This document shows, one piece after another, positions 27,101 to 35,254 of a DNA stretch of 64,000 nucleotides (within the stretch, counting starts at the first letter, position 1; the number at the start of each line of letters is the position of its first letter). The stretch comes from CCY15215 sp039194995. Lineage in GTDB: Bacteria > Cyanobacteriota > Cyanobacteriia > Cyanobacteriales > Spirulinaceae. A program made the translations under genes and the position numbers. The notes beneath the pieces are model-generated. The model did not search any database. It was not told the DNA's origin and worked only from the letters and a program-made list of their open reading frames with translations. The DNA is taken from contig JBCCVR010000009.1 of the NCBI GenBank assembly GCA_039194995.1, positions 1 through 64,000 of the forward strand. Reading direction: 5' to 3'.

Positions 27101-27300
27101 GTTTCGACTTCCTCCGATGCCAGTCCCGTTGCTTCGGTTTGAATATCCACTTGAGGCGGGGCAAAGGGAGGAAAGACATCCAGAGGCATTTGGGTAATGC
27201 TGAAGATTCCCCAAATGGCGATCGCAATGGCACTCGCGACGATAAACCAACGTTGGGCAATGGAATTTTTGAGAATGCGATCCAAAATCGAGCTTAACAT
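24127..27300 (-). CDS. heavy-metal-type RND efflux pump (CzcA/CusA family)
   Basis: 1057 residues, the usual length of the inner-membrane component of HME-RND pumps. The N-terminal helix is followed by MPLDVFPPFAPPQVDIQTEA and TQITVPIESAVNGLPGV, the porter-domain signatures. Membrane helix 4 contains VAIGSVVDDAIVDMEN, the acidic proton-relay motif of metal RND pumps, and the second half repeats the fold (GFITLFGVAIRNGLLLVDNY). It exports divalent metal or Cu/Ag ions across the envelope by H+ antiport. Substrate is not decidable without close homologues. A short adaptor gene lies 18 bases upstream, and no outer-membrane factor gene is in the window. The divergent rppA gene suggests metal-responsive control. 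Confidence 0.9.
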   Translation of the reverse strand: MLSSILDRILKNSIAQRWFIVASAIAIAIWGIFSITQMPLDVFPPFAPPQVDIQTEATGLASEEVETQITVPIESAVNGLPGVTTVRSSSKVGLSMVQVVFDREADIYQARQAVTERLQQVANRLPESAQPPEISPLVSPLGTILQYAFTVEEGGDTSLMDLRRLVEVTLSNRVLSVSGVSQVTIYGGDDRQEQVLVDPEKLRSLGISLTEVTHAARGASDNAPGGFLVGGGQELLIRGMGQIQSIEDLQRSVVTVRDGQPILLQDVAEVKTGAALKRGDASFNGRSAVVMMVNKQPEVDTPTVTKAVETAIAALQPTFPADVEIVRTFRQSNFIDSAIRNVSGSLVQGIVIVSAIMLLFLMNWRTAAITLSAIPLSLLIGLLLMKAFGLGINTMTLGGLVVAIGSVVDDAIVDMENCYRGLRHNRAEDNPKHSFQVVYETSVEVRLAVIFSTAIIIVVFAPIFSLTGVEGRIFAPMGWAYLLSIVASTLVAMTLSPALCAILLAGQELPREGTFVSRWAERLYRPLLDLSLRSPQIVLSVALAALVAAVAIVPSLGRVFLPEFQEKSLVNSMVLFPGVSLNITTGAGRALSQSLQGNPLYEWVQVRAGRAPGDADGAGVNIAHVDVELSELAMKDREASIKQLREKFLQLPGVAPNVGGFISHRMDEVLSGVRSAIAVKIFGSDLAELRQVGEEVRDAIAPIAGVVDLQLEPQVPIRQIHIHYDRAAAARYGLRMATISEVLETALNGRIVARVPENQQLIDVTVGLPKSARNNLDAIRALPLRTPTGEAIALDTVADIDYGTGANIVNRENVSRLIVVSANVAERDLGSVVGDIQRQIRDRVQLPEGYFIQYGGQFEAEQKATQNLLLYSLLAAIAIAILMFFSVKSFPATVAIMLNLPLALVGGLLSIVVSGGVISVASLIGFITLFGVAIRNGLLLVDNYNKKFARGIPLKEAIARGSLDRVNAILMTALTSALGMLPLAVASGAGNEILQPLAIVVLGGLFTSTALTLLVIPALYARFGRWLMPAIGAIATESNSIQSVTLKPMVGSNIKSG

Positions 27301-27318
27301 TTTCTCTCAAATCCTCCT

Positions 27319-27957
27319 TTAATTATCGGAGGATAAATCTTTCTTTTTGCCTCCGCCGAGGAACGCAAAAAGACCGATCGCTAATGCCGCACCGCCCCCG
27401 ATCGCCACCACCGCGATCGTCGGAAAGCCGCTCGATTGTTCCGTTTCCACTAAATTCCCCGCCTCGTCGTGACTGTGGGGAATTCCTTCCGCATCTGCCT
27501 GCGCGTGGGCTTCTTCGGTTGGGGTCGATGCTGTTTCCGTATCGGGTTCGCTGGTTTGGGTTTTGCGAGATTCGGCATAGAGCGATAAACTCCCTTGAGT
27601 AACTAGCTTTTCTCCAATCGATAACCCTTGAGTCACTTCAATGAGTTCCCCTTGGGTTGCTCCCGTGGTTACATCTACTGGCTCGTAAAAATTCTCGTAT
27701 TGCACGAAGACCAGTTGGCGGCCATTGTCATCGACCAGAGCAGTGACCGGAATGAGTACATTAGAAGTTCCTTCGACGGTGGTTTGAATCGGCTCGACTT
27801 GAATCCCTAAAAGAGAATCCGTCTCGGTCTTAACTTCCACGCGATTTACGCCTCCCGTGGCTTGGAATTCATCTCCGTGACCCGCATGAGCGAAGGCGGG
27901 GGAAGCGATCGCTAAACTGACGGCAAGTACGGAACTCAATAATGGCAAGGGTTTCAT
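27319..27957 (-). CDS. short RND-associated periplasmic adaptor-like protein with C-terminal membrane anchor
   Basis: About 212 residues. The start is placed at the ATG at 27957 because GGAGGAGAGAGG lies just before it and a good signal peptide follows (MKPLPLLSSVLAVSLAIASP...FAHAGHGDE). After a His-rich HAGHGDE come segments like the membrane-proximal part of HlyD/CzcB adaptors (VLIPVTALVDDNGRQLVFVQ, VTQGLSIGEKLVTQGSLSLY). An acidic, His-containing linker (EGIPHSHDEAGN) then leads to a C-terminal membrane helix and GGGKKKD. The lipoyl and alpha-hairpin domains of a normal adaptor are missing. It is operonic with the pump and probably assists it at the membrane or binds metal. Confidence 0.7.
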   Translation of the reverse strand: MKPLPLLSSVLAVSLAIASPAFAHAGHGDEFQATGGVNRVEVKTETDSLLGIQVEPIQTTVEGTSNVLIPVTALVDDNGRQLVFVQYENFYEPVDVTTGATQGELIEVTQGLSIGEKLVTQGSLSLYAESRKTQTSEPDTETASTPTEEAHAQADAEGIPHSHDEAGNLVETEQSSGFPTIAVVAIGGGAALAIGLFAFLGGGKKKDLSSDN

Positions 27958-28009
27958 CCTCTCTCCTCCATCTTTGCTAAAGAATCCCCCACAGTTTGCC
28001 ATAGGGGGG

Positions 28010-28027
28010 ATGAAATCCAGATGAAAT
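28010..28027 (+). promoter_or_regulatory. direct repeat ATGAAAT-N4-ATGAAAT between the metal pump operon and rppA
   Basis: ATGAAAT occurs at 28010-28016 and 28021-28027, spaced 11 bases start to start (one helical turn). That is the pattern bound by OmpR-family regulators. A -10-like TAGAAT follows at 28042-28047, ahead of the rppA ATG. The complementary TTCAT form of such a repeat is reported for the cyanobacterial copper regulator CopR, as I recall. The likely binder is RppA itself, giving autoregulation and control of the divergent pump. Confidence 0.5.
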
Positions 28028-28075
28028 GACGGGGGGCTTGGTAGAATCGATGCCGTAGTCACTATTTCGGGTGTA

Positions 28076-28789
28076 ATGCGAATTCTTTTAGTAGAAGACG
28101 AAGAAGATTTGGGACAGGCGATCGCTCGGGTGCTGGAGGGAGAAAAATATATCGTGGACTGGGTAACAGATGGCGATCGCGCTTGGGATTATTTGGAGGA
28201 CAAATGGACGGATTACACGGTAGCGATTTTTGATTGGTTGCTACCGGGTGCGTCTGGGTTGGAACTCTGCCAAAAACTGCGATCGCGTCACAATCCTTTA
28301 CCCGTCCTGATTCTCACTGCCTTGGGTCAGCCGGAAAATCGCGTGACGGGATTGGATGCGGGAGCAGATGATTACTTGGTCAAACCTTTTGTGATGGAAG
28401 AATTATTGGCACGCTTGCGGGCATTGCAACGGCGATCGCCTCAATTTCAACCCCTTAATCTAACAGTAGCGGGTTTTACTCTCGATACGGCGAATAATAT
28501 TTTGCAAGTCGAGACGGGATCGAGGGAGGTGCAAAATATTACCTTGACTAATAAAGAATTTCAGCTTTTGATGTATCTGATGCAGAACTGCGATCGTATC
28601 ATTCCGGGAAGTAAGCTACGCTATCAGCTTTGGAATGTAGATGAAGAACCCGTTAGTAATGTCGTGGCGGCACAAATGCGCCTGCTGCGTCGCAAATTGG
28701 CTCGCCACGGCTGTCCCTGTCCCATTGAAACCGTACCGGGTGCAGGCTATCGCTTTAACTCTCATCTCAAATTCACACGAACATCGTAA
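28076..28789 (+). CDS. rppA: OmpR-family response regulator RppA (NrsR-like)
   Basis: 237 residues: receiver domain (about 1-120) with acidic pocket VEDEED and phosphoacceptor Asp53 in AIFDWLLPG, switch lysine in LVKPFVMEELLARLRAL, then a winged-helix output domain (LTNKEFQLLMYLMQNCDR ... ETVPGAGYRF). It is divergent from the RND pump operon with a repeat-containing intergenic region. In cyanobacteria RppA/NrsR is normally followed directly by its kinase RppB/NrsS, next to nickel or other metal efflux genes. Here the next gene downstream is on the opposite strand and ends at the very next base. The matching kinase gene lies at 31742. Confidence 0.87.
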   Translation: MRILLVEDEEDLGQAIARVLEGEKYIVDWVTDGDRAWDYLEDKWTDYTVAIFDWLLPGASGLELCQKLRSRHNPLPVLILTALGQPENRVTGLDAGADDYLVKPFVMEELLARLRALQRRSPQFQPLNLTVAGFTLDTANNILQVETGSREVQNITLTNKEFQLLMYLMQNCDRIIPGSKLRYQLWNVDEEPVSNVVAAQMRLLRRKLARHGCPCPIETVPGAGYRFNSHLKFTRTS

Positions 28790-29716
28790 TTAATCAAGTT
28801 GTGCATCAATTGGAAAAATATTTTTTGGATCTAGAAAACAATTCATTTCATTAGAGACCTGTTTGAGAATGATACCGGAGTGATAATGAGAATCTAATAC
28901 GCCACTTCCAGTCACGACACCTACACTCTCGTCTAGGTGAGTCACGACGCGACCGGGTTCTCCACAATAAGAGCAGTCTGAATACGCCAGAGATTTTATC
29001 CAAAACTTCTTATTTTTCCACAGAAAAAAACAGTTGGGAGTGGGATCTCTATGAGCCCTAAACATATTGTATATCTCTTGAGGAGATTTTTCCCATTGAA
29101 TTCGGCGATCTCTCTTCGTGATACGATGATAACGTTTGTATTCTTTCAATTCTTTTAATTTGGGTGTAAATCCGGGATTGGAGAATTCTGCCAAGGCTTC
29201 TACAATAATTTTTGGATAAATGCGAAGTTGCTTTCGTGCAACATCAAATGCAGTATCATCATCATTGATAGGAATCGACTCTTGTAAAACAATGGGTCCT
29301 GCATCCATAATGTCTGACATAATATGGACTGTAACCCCAGTCTGTTTTTCGTTATTTCTAATTACCCAATACTCTGCTGATAGTCCTGCATAATTGGGTA
29401 GCAAGGAGTCGTGTACATTTAAAGCTGCTATTTTAGGTATCCTGAGAATTTTGCTGGGTATTCGATAGCGCCAATTGGTGGAAACAATAAAATCTGGCTC
29501 CATTTTGGCAATAGTTTCCACTATTTCCTTTTCTACAAGTTGTGAAGAAAAATAATGTTCGATCTCGTGCTTTTGAGCCAGATCGAGAACCGGATTAATC
29601 GCACCTCTCTTCGATGGATGCGTGAGAATCAAAATGACTTGGCGATCGGATTGAATTAATCCTGATAGTGTAGATACACCATATTCACCGTAGCCTAGAA
29701 AAATGATTTTATTCAT
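28790..29716 (-). CDS. formyltransferase-family protein (methionyl-tRNA formyltransferase-like fold)
   Basis: 308 residues. The N-terminal Rossmann-like formyltransferase domain keeps the catalytic Asn-His-Asp set: NVHDSLLPNYAG supplies Asn and His, MDAGPIVLQE supplies Asp. The C-terminal part (about 200-308) resembles the tRNA/substrate-binding barrel of Fmt only loosely. Such proteins transfer formyl from 10-formyl-tetrahydrofolate to an amino group on a sugar nucleotide, amino acid or tRNA. The first two are more common outside housekeeping loci. It is the last gene of an opposite-strand cassette with an oxygenase and an EamA exporter, and its stop codon abuts the rppA stop with no gap. 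Substrate is unknown, and an amino-acid-derived small metabolite is inferred. Confidence 0.78.
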   Translation of the reverse strand: MNKIIFLGYGEYGVSTLSGLIQSDRQVILILTHPSKRGAINPVLDLAQKHEIEHYFSSQLVEKEIVETIAKMEPDFIVSTNWRYRIPSKILRIPKIAALNVHDSLLPNYAGLSAEYWVIRNNEKQTGVTVHIMSDIMDAGPIVLQESIPINDDDTAFDVARKQLRIYPKIIVEALAEFSNPGFTPKLKELKEYKRYHRITKRDRRIQWEKSPQEIYNMFRAHRDPTPNCFFLWKNKKFWIKSLAYSDCSYCGEPGRVVTHLDESVGVVTGSGVLDSHYHSGIILKQVSNEMNCFLDPKNIFPIDAQLD

Positions 29717-29797
29717 GCTTGCAGCACCATTTTTACTGTTGTATTCATATTCTTTTAAGATTCGTCTCTGGCTTCTTGAAAAAAGGACTTACCCAAT

Positions 29798-30511
29798 TCA
29801 ACTCTCTGGATTCCAGAGTGTATCCACCGTTTCATGATTCATTTTATCACTCAAATCCAGTTTTGTTGCATAGGCAAAATTCAAAATTATTCTTTCCTCA
29901 TCTTCTTGGAGTAATGGGTAAACGCGGTGCAATGTAGTTTTTGTTTGCATCAGATAAACCGATCCAGATGGGAAATAATACGATCGAATGTTGTCTATTA
30001 AGAACCACGAAATAATGTCTGGAGATTTTCTATTCCAATTCGTATGAGGTACGCATTGAAGGATACCTCCTGCTGAAGGAGGTGGTGCTTTAAGAACAAA
30101 GATAAGCGCTAGAGAATAGTCATCCCAGTGCTACCCGTGCGTGTCTCCTTCCTTATGTAGTTTTGTTGCCACAATTTTTTCTGGTTCGTAGGGACATGGA
30201 TAGATTTGTTCTCCAACAATGTCACATAGCAGACTGGTTAATCTCGTATCGTTATAAAGATTAGTAATCCGTTTGTTCTGGTGCAAAAATCGTGATTCAA
30301 TATTTGTCATTCGTCTTGGAGTGCGATCGGTAGCTTGCATTGTAAAATCGCGTCGTACTCCGTGAAGCAAGAACATTTTTGCCAAATCATCAAGTAATTC
30401 TTTTTTTATTTCATTTGAGAAAAAATCTGACAATTCTACTAGAGAATGTGTGAAAAATTCTTGACGTTTTTGATGTTGTTTTTTTGAGTTGAGTGTAGTG
30501 GAGAATTGCAT
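29798..30511 (-). pseudogene. BesD/HalD-like Fe(II)/2-oxoglutarate oxygenase interrupted by one in-frame amber codon
   Basis: From the ATG at 30511 the frame is open for 126 codons, hits TAG at 30133-30131, and then continues open for 110 codons to TGA at 29798. The junction reads LHKEGDTHG-stop-HWDDYSLALIF. A Trp codon (TGG) at the stop would restore the family block GDTHGWHW, so a single G-to-A change explains it. Fe ligands would be His128, Asp130 (HWD) and His195 (TTLHRVYP), with Arg207 for 2-oxoglutarate. Asp130 marks a hydroxylase, because true halogenases of this family have Gly there. Family members act on free amino acids such as lysine. The gene is either recently inactivated or mis-sequenced. 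Confidence 0.75.
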
Positions 30512-30613
30512 TTTCTTCTGTTCGCTATCGACACTTTAAAGATATACCACAGATGCGTCTGCAACGTCAAGTAAGAGAGAAGTAAAAACCTCAAACTTCA
30601 ACTCACCAGTTCT

Positions 30614-31579
30614 CTATTCTTGGTGCAAAGAAGATTGGCTAGATAAAGCCAAATATATACCCAATAAAACTAATAGAAAAGCAATTAGTTCCAACAAACT
30701 TAAATTTTCCGAAAAAATTATCCACGCTTCAACAGCTGTCATCACTGGATCGATCAGTAAAAATAGAGAAACAAATCCCGCAGATAATTTATTAAGACTA
30801 TAACCGATTAGTCCTTGACCTAAAAATTGACAGATAAAAGCTAGGCTAATAACGGCTAACCAACCTTCCCATGAATGGGGAAAAAGTTGTTCTCCAGTCA
30901 CTATCAGTAGAGGTAAAATTAAAATAGTTCCAGTTAAGCAACTCCACATTAATAGTGTGGTAGCACTTAATTTGGTTCGTAATTGTTCTACGATTAGTAA
31001 GTACACTGCATAGAAAACTGCAGAGAATAAAGCAGCTATCTCACCTGATATTTTACCGCTTGCTATTTGTAGTATATCTTGGATACTAACAATCATAATT
31101 CCTACAATAGCGATCGCCATCCCCATCAAAAATTTTTTCTCAAAATGCTTATTGAATACAAGCCATGCACTCAAGGTTGTGAATATAGGAGTTAAATTAT
31201 GAAATATAGTAGAAATAGCAATAGAAATTTGAGTGATAGACCAAACCCAAAGTAATTGAGATATTAGAGCAGAAAAACCTAATACTAACAATAGTAAAAT
31301 TACATTTTTGGTGTAAGGATTATCTTTTATAGACTCTTGGTTCGATCGTACATTAGATAGTTTTAGATAAACAAAATTGAAACTATTCCAGAATAAGAAG
31401 ATTACAGTCCCAATCCAAAAGCGATTAAAAGTTGTTGCATTAGCACCGAGTTCAACTTCACTCCATTTAATAAATATTGCTGCAAAAGATATCGCAATTA
31501 CAGCGATCGATAATACTGCGATCGCTATTATTTTTGTCTGTAAATTTTTGGAGGGGGATAATATCAGTTTATTGGTCAT
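30614..31579 (-). CDS. EamA/DMT-family transporter
   Basis: This 321-residue protein has about ten hydrophobic helices arranged as two EamA repeats (first about 15-165, second about 180-310). Family features include FAAIFIKWSEVELGANATTF with the following RFW, TLSAWLVFNKHFEKKF and ILIDPV-like LFLLIDPVMTAVEAW ending each repeat. DMT/EamA proteins export amino acids and related metabolites, and some import them. It heads the opposite-strand cassette with the broken oxygenase and the formyltransferase, so export of an oxidised, formylated amino-acid product is inferred. The gene is visibly A+T-rich and poor in HIP1 sites compared with the flanking rpp genes. Confidence 0.82.
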   Translation of the reverse strand: MTNKLILSPSKNLQTKIIAIAVLSIAVIAISFAAIFIKWSEVELGANATTFNRFWIGTVIFLFWNSFNFVYLKLSNVRSNQESIKDNPYTKNVILLLLVLGFSALISQLLWVWSITQISIAISTIFHNLTPIFTTLSAWLVFNKHFEKKFLMGMAIAIVGIMIVSIQDILQIASGKISGEIAALFSAVFYAVYLLIVEQLRTKLSATTLLMWSCLTGTILILPLLIVTGEQLFPHSWEGWLAVISLAFICQFLGQGLIGYSLNKLSAGFVSLFLLIDPVMTAVEAWIIFSENLSLLELIAFLLVLLGIYLALSSQSSLHQE

Positions 31580-31741
31580 AACAATTTGAGAAATAGTGAG
31601 GAGTGGGCAAATTTAACTCCATGTTATATATGCGTCAGGATTATACTTTAATTATCTATATAAGGCTGTGTAGAAGGCGTAAAATTTAATTATCCCATAA
31701 TGTCCAATACTAAAGACAGTGAGGAGTAACTAAAAACTGAT

Positions 31742-33115
31742 ATGAATCAAGATCGCTCTCTCTTTCAGCGCAGTCGTTTGCGCTTAGCCCTCTGGTATGC
31801 CGGAGTTATGGGAATTATTTTAGGAATTTCCGGTTTCGGCATCGATCGCGCCACCATTCAATCAAACCAAACGGCAATGGAACGAGAAATCGAATCGATC
31901 GCCGGAACATTACACGATAGCGTCGAACCCCTCTTACCCGTAGGGCAAACACCCACCGCACTCCTGCAACAAATTTTTCCCGATTTATGCGTGCTGGAAC
32001 AGCCTTGCCAAACAACGCCCACCCTCATCGAACGACACACCCTCGGCATTAGCGATCGCAACACCTACTATATCCGCCTCTTCGATCGCCAAGGCCAACT
32101 CTTAGCCTTTTCCCCCAATCAACCCTCATCTTTACCCGAAACCTTCAATCCTGCGCCTTGGCAAACCTTCCAGACCGAAAACCGCACGCGCTATCGTCAA
32201 TTCACCACGATTCTACATAGTGCCGAGACCCATTCCCGGGATGATTCTTGGGGATACTTGCAAATCGGACGCAACTTAACCGCTTTTGATGCCGAAATTG
32301 CCCGCATTCGTTGGATTTTGGCGATCGGCTATCCTTTAACCCTGCTTTTGGTTTTGTTTTCCAGTTGGTGGCTTTCCGGACTCGCCATGCAGCCCATCGA
32401 TCGCGCCTATCGCCAGCAACAGCAGTTTACCGCCAATGCCGCCCACGAACTGCGATCTCCCCTTGCCAGTCTCCTCGCGACGATAGAAGCCATTTTGCGA
32501 ATGCCCCCGGAAAACCCGCAACAAGTCCAAACCATGCTGCAAACCCTAGAACGACAGGGACGGCGCTTGAGTCACACTATTACCGATTTACTCTTTCTTA
32601 CCCATCTCGAACAAAATCCCTTACCCAAACCTTTCCAACCCTGTTGTTTAAACGATCTGGTTAGCGATCTCACCGAGGAGTTTTTAGAATTGGCCGATCG
32701 CGCCGAAATCTCTCTAACCTGCCAAGTCCCCGATCGCGAAATCTACGTTTCGGGCAACGAATCCCAATTGTATCGCTCGGTCTCCAATCTCATCGATAAT
32801 GCCCTGCAATATACGCCCCGAGGCGGTGGAATAGAAGTGCATTTGACAGTGCGCGATCGCCATGCCTGCATTACCGTCAAGGATACAGGGATCGGGATTG
32901 CCTCAGAAGAACAAGACCGAATTTTCGATCGCTTCTATCGCGTTGACGGCGATCGTTCCCGCAAAACGGGGGGGACGGGGTTGGGTTTGGCGATCGTGCG
33001 GGCGATCGCCGAAAGTCATGGCGCTTCTCTCGCCGTCCAAAGCAAACCGGGTCAAGGAAGCGCTTTTACCATCGAGTTTCCCAGTATGAATAAGACCGTT
33101 TGCAACAAGAATTAA
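31742..33115 (+). CDS. rppB: sensor histidine kinase RppB (NrsS-like)
   Basis: 457 residues. The protein begins with the family pattern LFQRSRLRLALWYAGVMGII, followed by a first membrane helix. A periplasmic domain of about 150 residues contains two close cysteines (PDLCVLEQPCQ). The second helix is YPLTLLLVLFSSWWLSGLAM. The dimerisation domain has the phospho-His in FTANAAHELRSPLASLL, and the ATPase domain has N (LIDNALQYTPRG), G1 (DTGIGIASE), F and G2 (GGTGLGLAI) boxes. It is the expected partner of RppA at 28076, normally the next gene, but here it is 2.95 kb away. It must therefore use its own promoter, and GAGGAG stands 13 bases before the ATG. Confidence 0.87.
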   Translation: MNQDRSLFQRSRLRLALWYAGVMGIILGISGFGIDRATIQSNQTAMEREIESIAGTLHDSVEPLLPVGQTPTALLQQIFPDLCVLEQPCQTTPTLIERHTLGISDRNTYYIRLFDRQGQLLAFSPNQPSSLPETFNPAPWQTFQTENRTRYRQFTTILHSAETHSRDDSWGYLQIGRNLTAFDAEIARIRWILAIGYPLTLLLVLFSSWWLSGLAMQPIDRAYRQQQQFTANAAHELRSPLASLLATIEAILRMPPENPQQVQTMLQTLERQGRRLSHTITDLLFLTHLEQNPLPKPFQPCCLNDLVSDLTEEFLELADRAEISLTCQVPDREIYVSGNESQLYRSVSNLIDNALQYTPRGGGIEVHLTVRDRHACITVKDTGIGIASEEQDRIFDRFYRVDGDRSRKTGGTGLGLAIVRAIAESHGASLAVQSKPGQGSAFTIEFPSMNKTVCNKN

Positions 33116-33123
33116 TTGTGCTT

Positions 33124-33702
33124 CTAATCGTCCTTTTCGACTCCTCCCATGCGGGCAGGCGGCCAAAAACGTACCGCCGCGCGACCGATAATTTTTTCAT
33201 CCGGGACAATGCCCCAACAGCGACTATCATAACTATTGTTACGATTGTCTCCCAGAACCAAATAAGAGCCTTCGGGAATGGTTACGGGGTCGGCAAGATA
33301 GGGTTTATGGGATTGGAAGCGACAGATATTGACTTCCGTGGAATCCGGTCGGGCAATATAATCCTCTTCTAGCACTTCCCCATTAATGAAAACTTTCCGG
33401 TCTTTTAATTCGACCGTTTCTCCCGGTAAACCCACCACCCGCTTAATAAACGCATCGTGGAAGTTTTGGCGCTCTAAGGCATCCGTGGGGTTAAAAACGA
33501 TGATATCCCCTCGCACGGGCTTGCGAAACCGATAGCTCATTTTCTCGATCATCAAGCGATCGTTGACCTCGAGGGTGGGTAACATGGACTCTGAAGGGAT
33601 GTAACGCGCTTCCGCAACAAATTGACGGATGCCGATCGCCAGCACCGCACTCAGGGCGATCGTTTTAAGTGCTTCGACTGAAGTACTTTGTAACCGAGAC
33701 AT
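33124..33702 (-). CDS. lepB: signal peptidase I
   Basis: 192 residues with one N-terminal membrane helix (about 11-28) and the peptidase S26 catalytic dyad: Ser39 in PSESMLPTL and Lys87 in IKRVVGLPGE. The later family boxes GDIIVFNP, VLGDNRNNSYDSR and GRAAVRFWPP are all present. It cleaves signal peptides of exported proteins at the plasma or thylakoid membrane. The gene is convergent with rppB (8 bases between stops) and divergent from pyrC. Cyanobacteria usually carry two such genes, and which of LepB1 or LepB2 this is cannot be told. Confidence 0.92.
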   Translation of the reverse strand: MSRLQSTSVEALKTIALSAVLAIGIRQFVAEARYIPSESMLPTLEVNDRLMIEKMSYRFRKPVRGDIIVFNPTDALERQNFHDAFIKRVVGLPGETVELKDRKVFINGEVLEEDYIARPDSTEVNICRFQSHKPYLADPVTIPEGSYLVLGDNRNNSYDSRCWGIVPDEKIIGRAAVRFWPPARMGGVEKDD

Positions 33703-33816
33703 AAGCTAATCTATAACGACTGAATTACAACAAAAAATTAAGCGATCGGGGATCGAAAAAATTATAAGGGCTAATTTCCCTATCATAGCTTGTAGCTCGT
33801 TTAATTTTAACCTCCC

Positions 33817-35139
33817 ATGTTTTCCGACACCGATCGCTTAATTCGTCAAGCTAACATTCTCCTGCCCGAGGGGACTTTTTTCCTGGGTGACGTGCAGATT
33901 CGCCAAGGGAAAATCACTCGCATCGCCGAGGACATCTCTCCCGATCCCGAAGATGATGTCCTCGACGCGCAAGGATTGACAATGTTTCCGGGAGTCATCG
34001 ATCCCCAAGTCCACTTTCGCGAACCGGGTTTAGAACACAAAGAGGATCTCTTTACGGCGACTTGCGCTTGCGTGCGAGGGGGAGTCACCTCGTTTCTGGA
34101 AATGCCCAACACGCGCCCCTTAACCACGACACAGGAGAAACTCGACGATAAGTTAAAACGGGCATCGGAGAAATGTTTGGCTAATTATGGCTTTTTTATG
34201 GGGGCGACGGCGGAAAATTTAGCCGACCTGCGGGACGCAAATCCGGCTTGCGGCATTAAAATCTTTATGGGGTCGGCACATGGCGCATTATTGGTCAGTA
34301 CGGAAGCGGAAATCGAACCCATTTTCGCCGAAGGGACGCGCTTAATTGCCGTTCACGCCGAAGATCAACAGAGAATTCGCGATCGCCGCAAGGAATTCCA
34401 AGGCATTACCGAGCCGAAAATCCACTCTACCATCCAAGATCGCCAAGCCGCCCTCAATGCCACTCAACTCGCCCTCAAACTCTCGAAAAAATATCAACGC
34501 CGCCTCCATATTCTCCATCTTTCCACAGGAGATGAGGCGGAATTATTACGCCAAGAAAAACCCGCTTGGGTAACGACGGAAGTTACGCCCCAACATTTAC
34601 TCTTAAACGAAAGCACCTACGAAAAGATCGGCACTCTGGCGCAAATGAATCCCCCATTACGCACCCAAAAAGATAATGAGATTCTCTGGCAGGCATTAAA
34701 GGATGGCGTTATCGATTTTATTGCCACGGATCACGCTCCCCATACCTTAGAAGAAAAAGCTAAAGGCTATCCTAATTCTCCTTCGGGAATGCCGGGGGTA
34801 GAAACATCTTTAGCATTAATGCTCACCCAAGCAAAAGCCGGAAAATGTAGTTACGCACAAGTCGCTAATTGGATGTCTGCAAAACCTGCGGAGGCTTATC
34901 AAATTCCCAATAAAGGACAAATTAAAGAGGGATATGATGCCGATTTGGTGTTAGTCGATTTAGAAAATTATCAGCCCGTATTGCGCGAGGATGTTGTGTC
35001 TAAATGCGGTTGGAGTCCCTTTGAAGGCTGGGATTTAACAGGATGGGCGCAATATACCATCGTCGGCGGTCAAGTTGCTTTTGAACGCGGAAAAATCAAT
35101 ACAGAAGTTCGCGGCAAGGCGTTAAAATTTGGTTATTAG
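33817..35139 (+). CDS. pyrC: dihydroorotase
   Basis: 440 residues, the class-I (allantoinase-like) dihydroorotase that cyclises carbamoyl-aspartate in pyrimidine synthesis. Metal-site motifs are DPQVHFREPGLEHKED (the two His ligands), the carboxylated-lysine segment GIKIFMGS, histidines in LIAVHAED and LHILHLST, and the catalytic aspartate in FIATDHAPHTLEEKA. The fold is complete with MPGVETSLALMLT and the composite-domain C-terminus. The substrate Asn/Arg segment EMPNTRPLTT is also present. It is expected to be cytoplasmic and probably monocistronic. No unusual features. Confidence 0.93.
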   Translation: MFSDTDRLIRQANILLPEGTFFLGDVQIRQGKITRIAEDISPDPEDDVLDAQGLTMFPGVIDPQVHFREPGLEHKEDLFTATCACVRGGVTSFLEMPNTRPLTTTQEKLDDKLKRASEKCLANYGFFMGATAENLADLRDANPACGIKIFMGSAHGALLVSTEAEIEPIFAEGTRLIAVHAEDQQRIRDRRKEFQGITEPKIHSTIQDRQAALNATQLALKLSKKYQRRLHILHLSTGDEAELLRQEKPAWVTTEVTPQHLLLNESTYEKIGTLAQMNPPLRTQKDNEILWQALKDGVIDFIATDHAPHTLEEKAKGYPNSPSGMPGVETSLALMLTQAKAGKCSYAQVANWMSAKPAEAYQIPNKGQIKEGYDADLVLVDLENYQPVLREDVVSKCGWSPFEGWDLTGWAQYTIVGGQVAFERGKINTEVRGKALKFGY

Positions 35140-35178
35140 TTATTGTTTGTTAGTGGTTGGCTTCTTTTTCCATCTCTT

Positions 35179-35200
35179 CCTCTCCCCCTCTTGGGAGAGG
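35179..35200. repeat. hairpin CCTCTCCC-N6-GGGAGAGG downstream of pyrC
   Basis: A perfect 8-bp stem lies 40 bases after the pyrC stop. G-rich sequence follows and there is no T-run, so it is not a classic intrinsic terminator. It belongs to the CTCTCCC/GGGAGAG class of dispersed repeats seen in many cyanobacteria and may still block exonucleases. Confidence 0.45.
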
Positions 35201-35254
35201 GTTGGGGGGTGGGTCGAGATGTAGGGTAGTTTGGGGTTAATGCAGATAACAATC

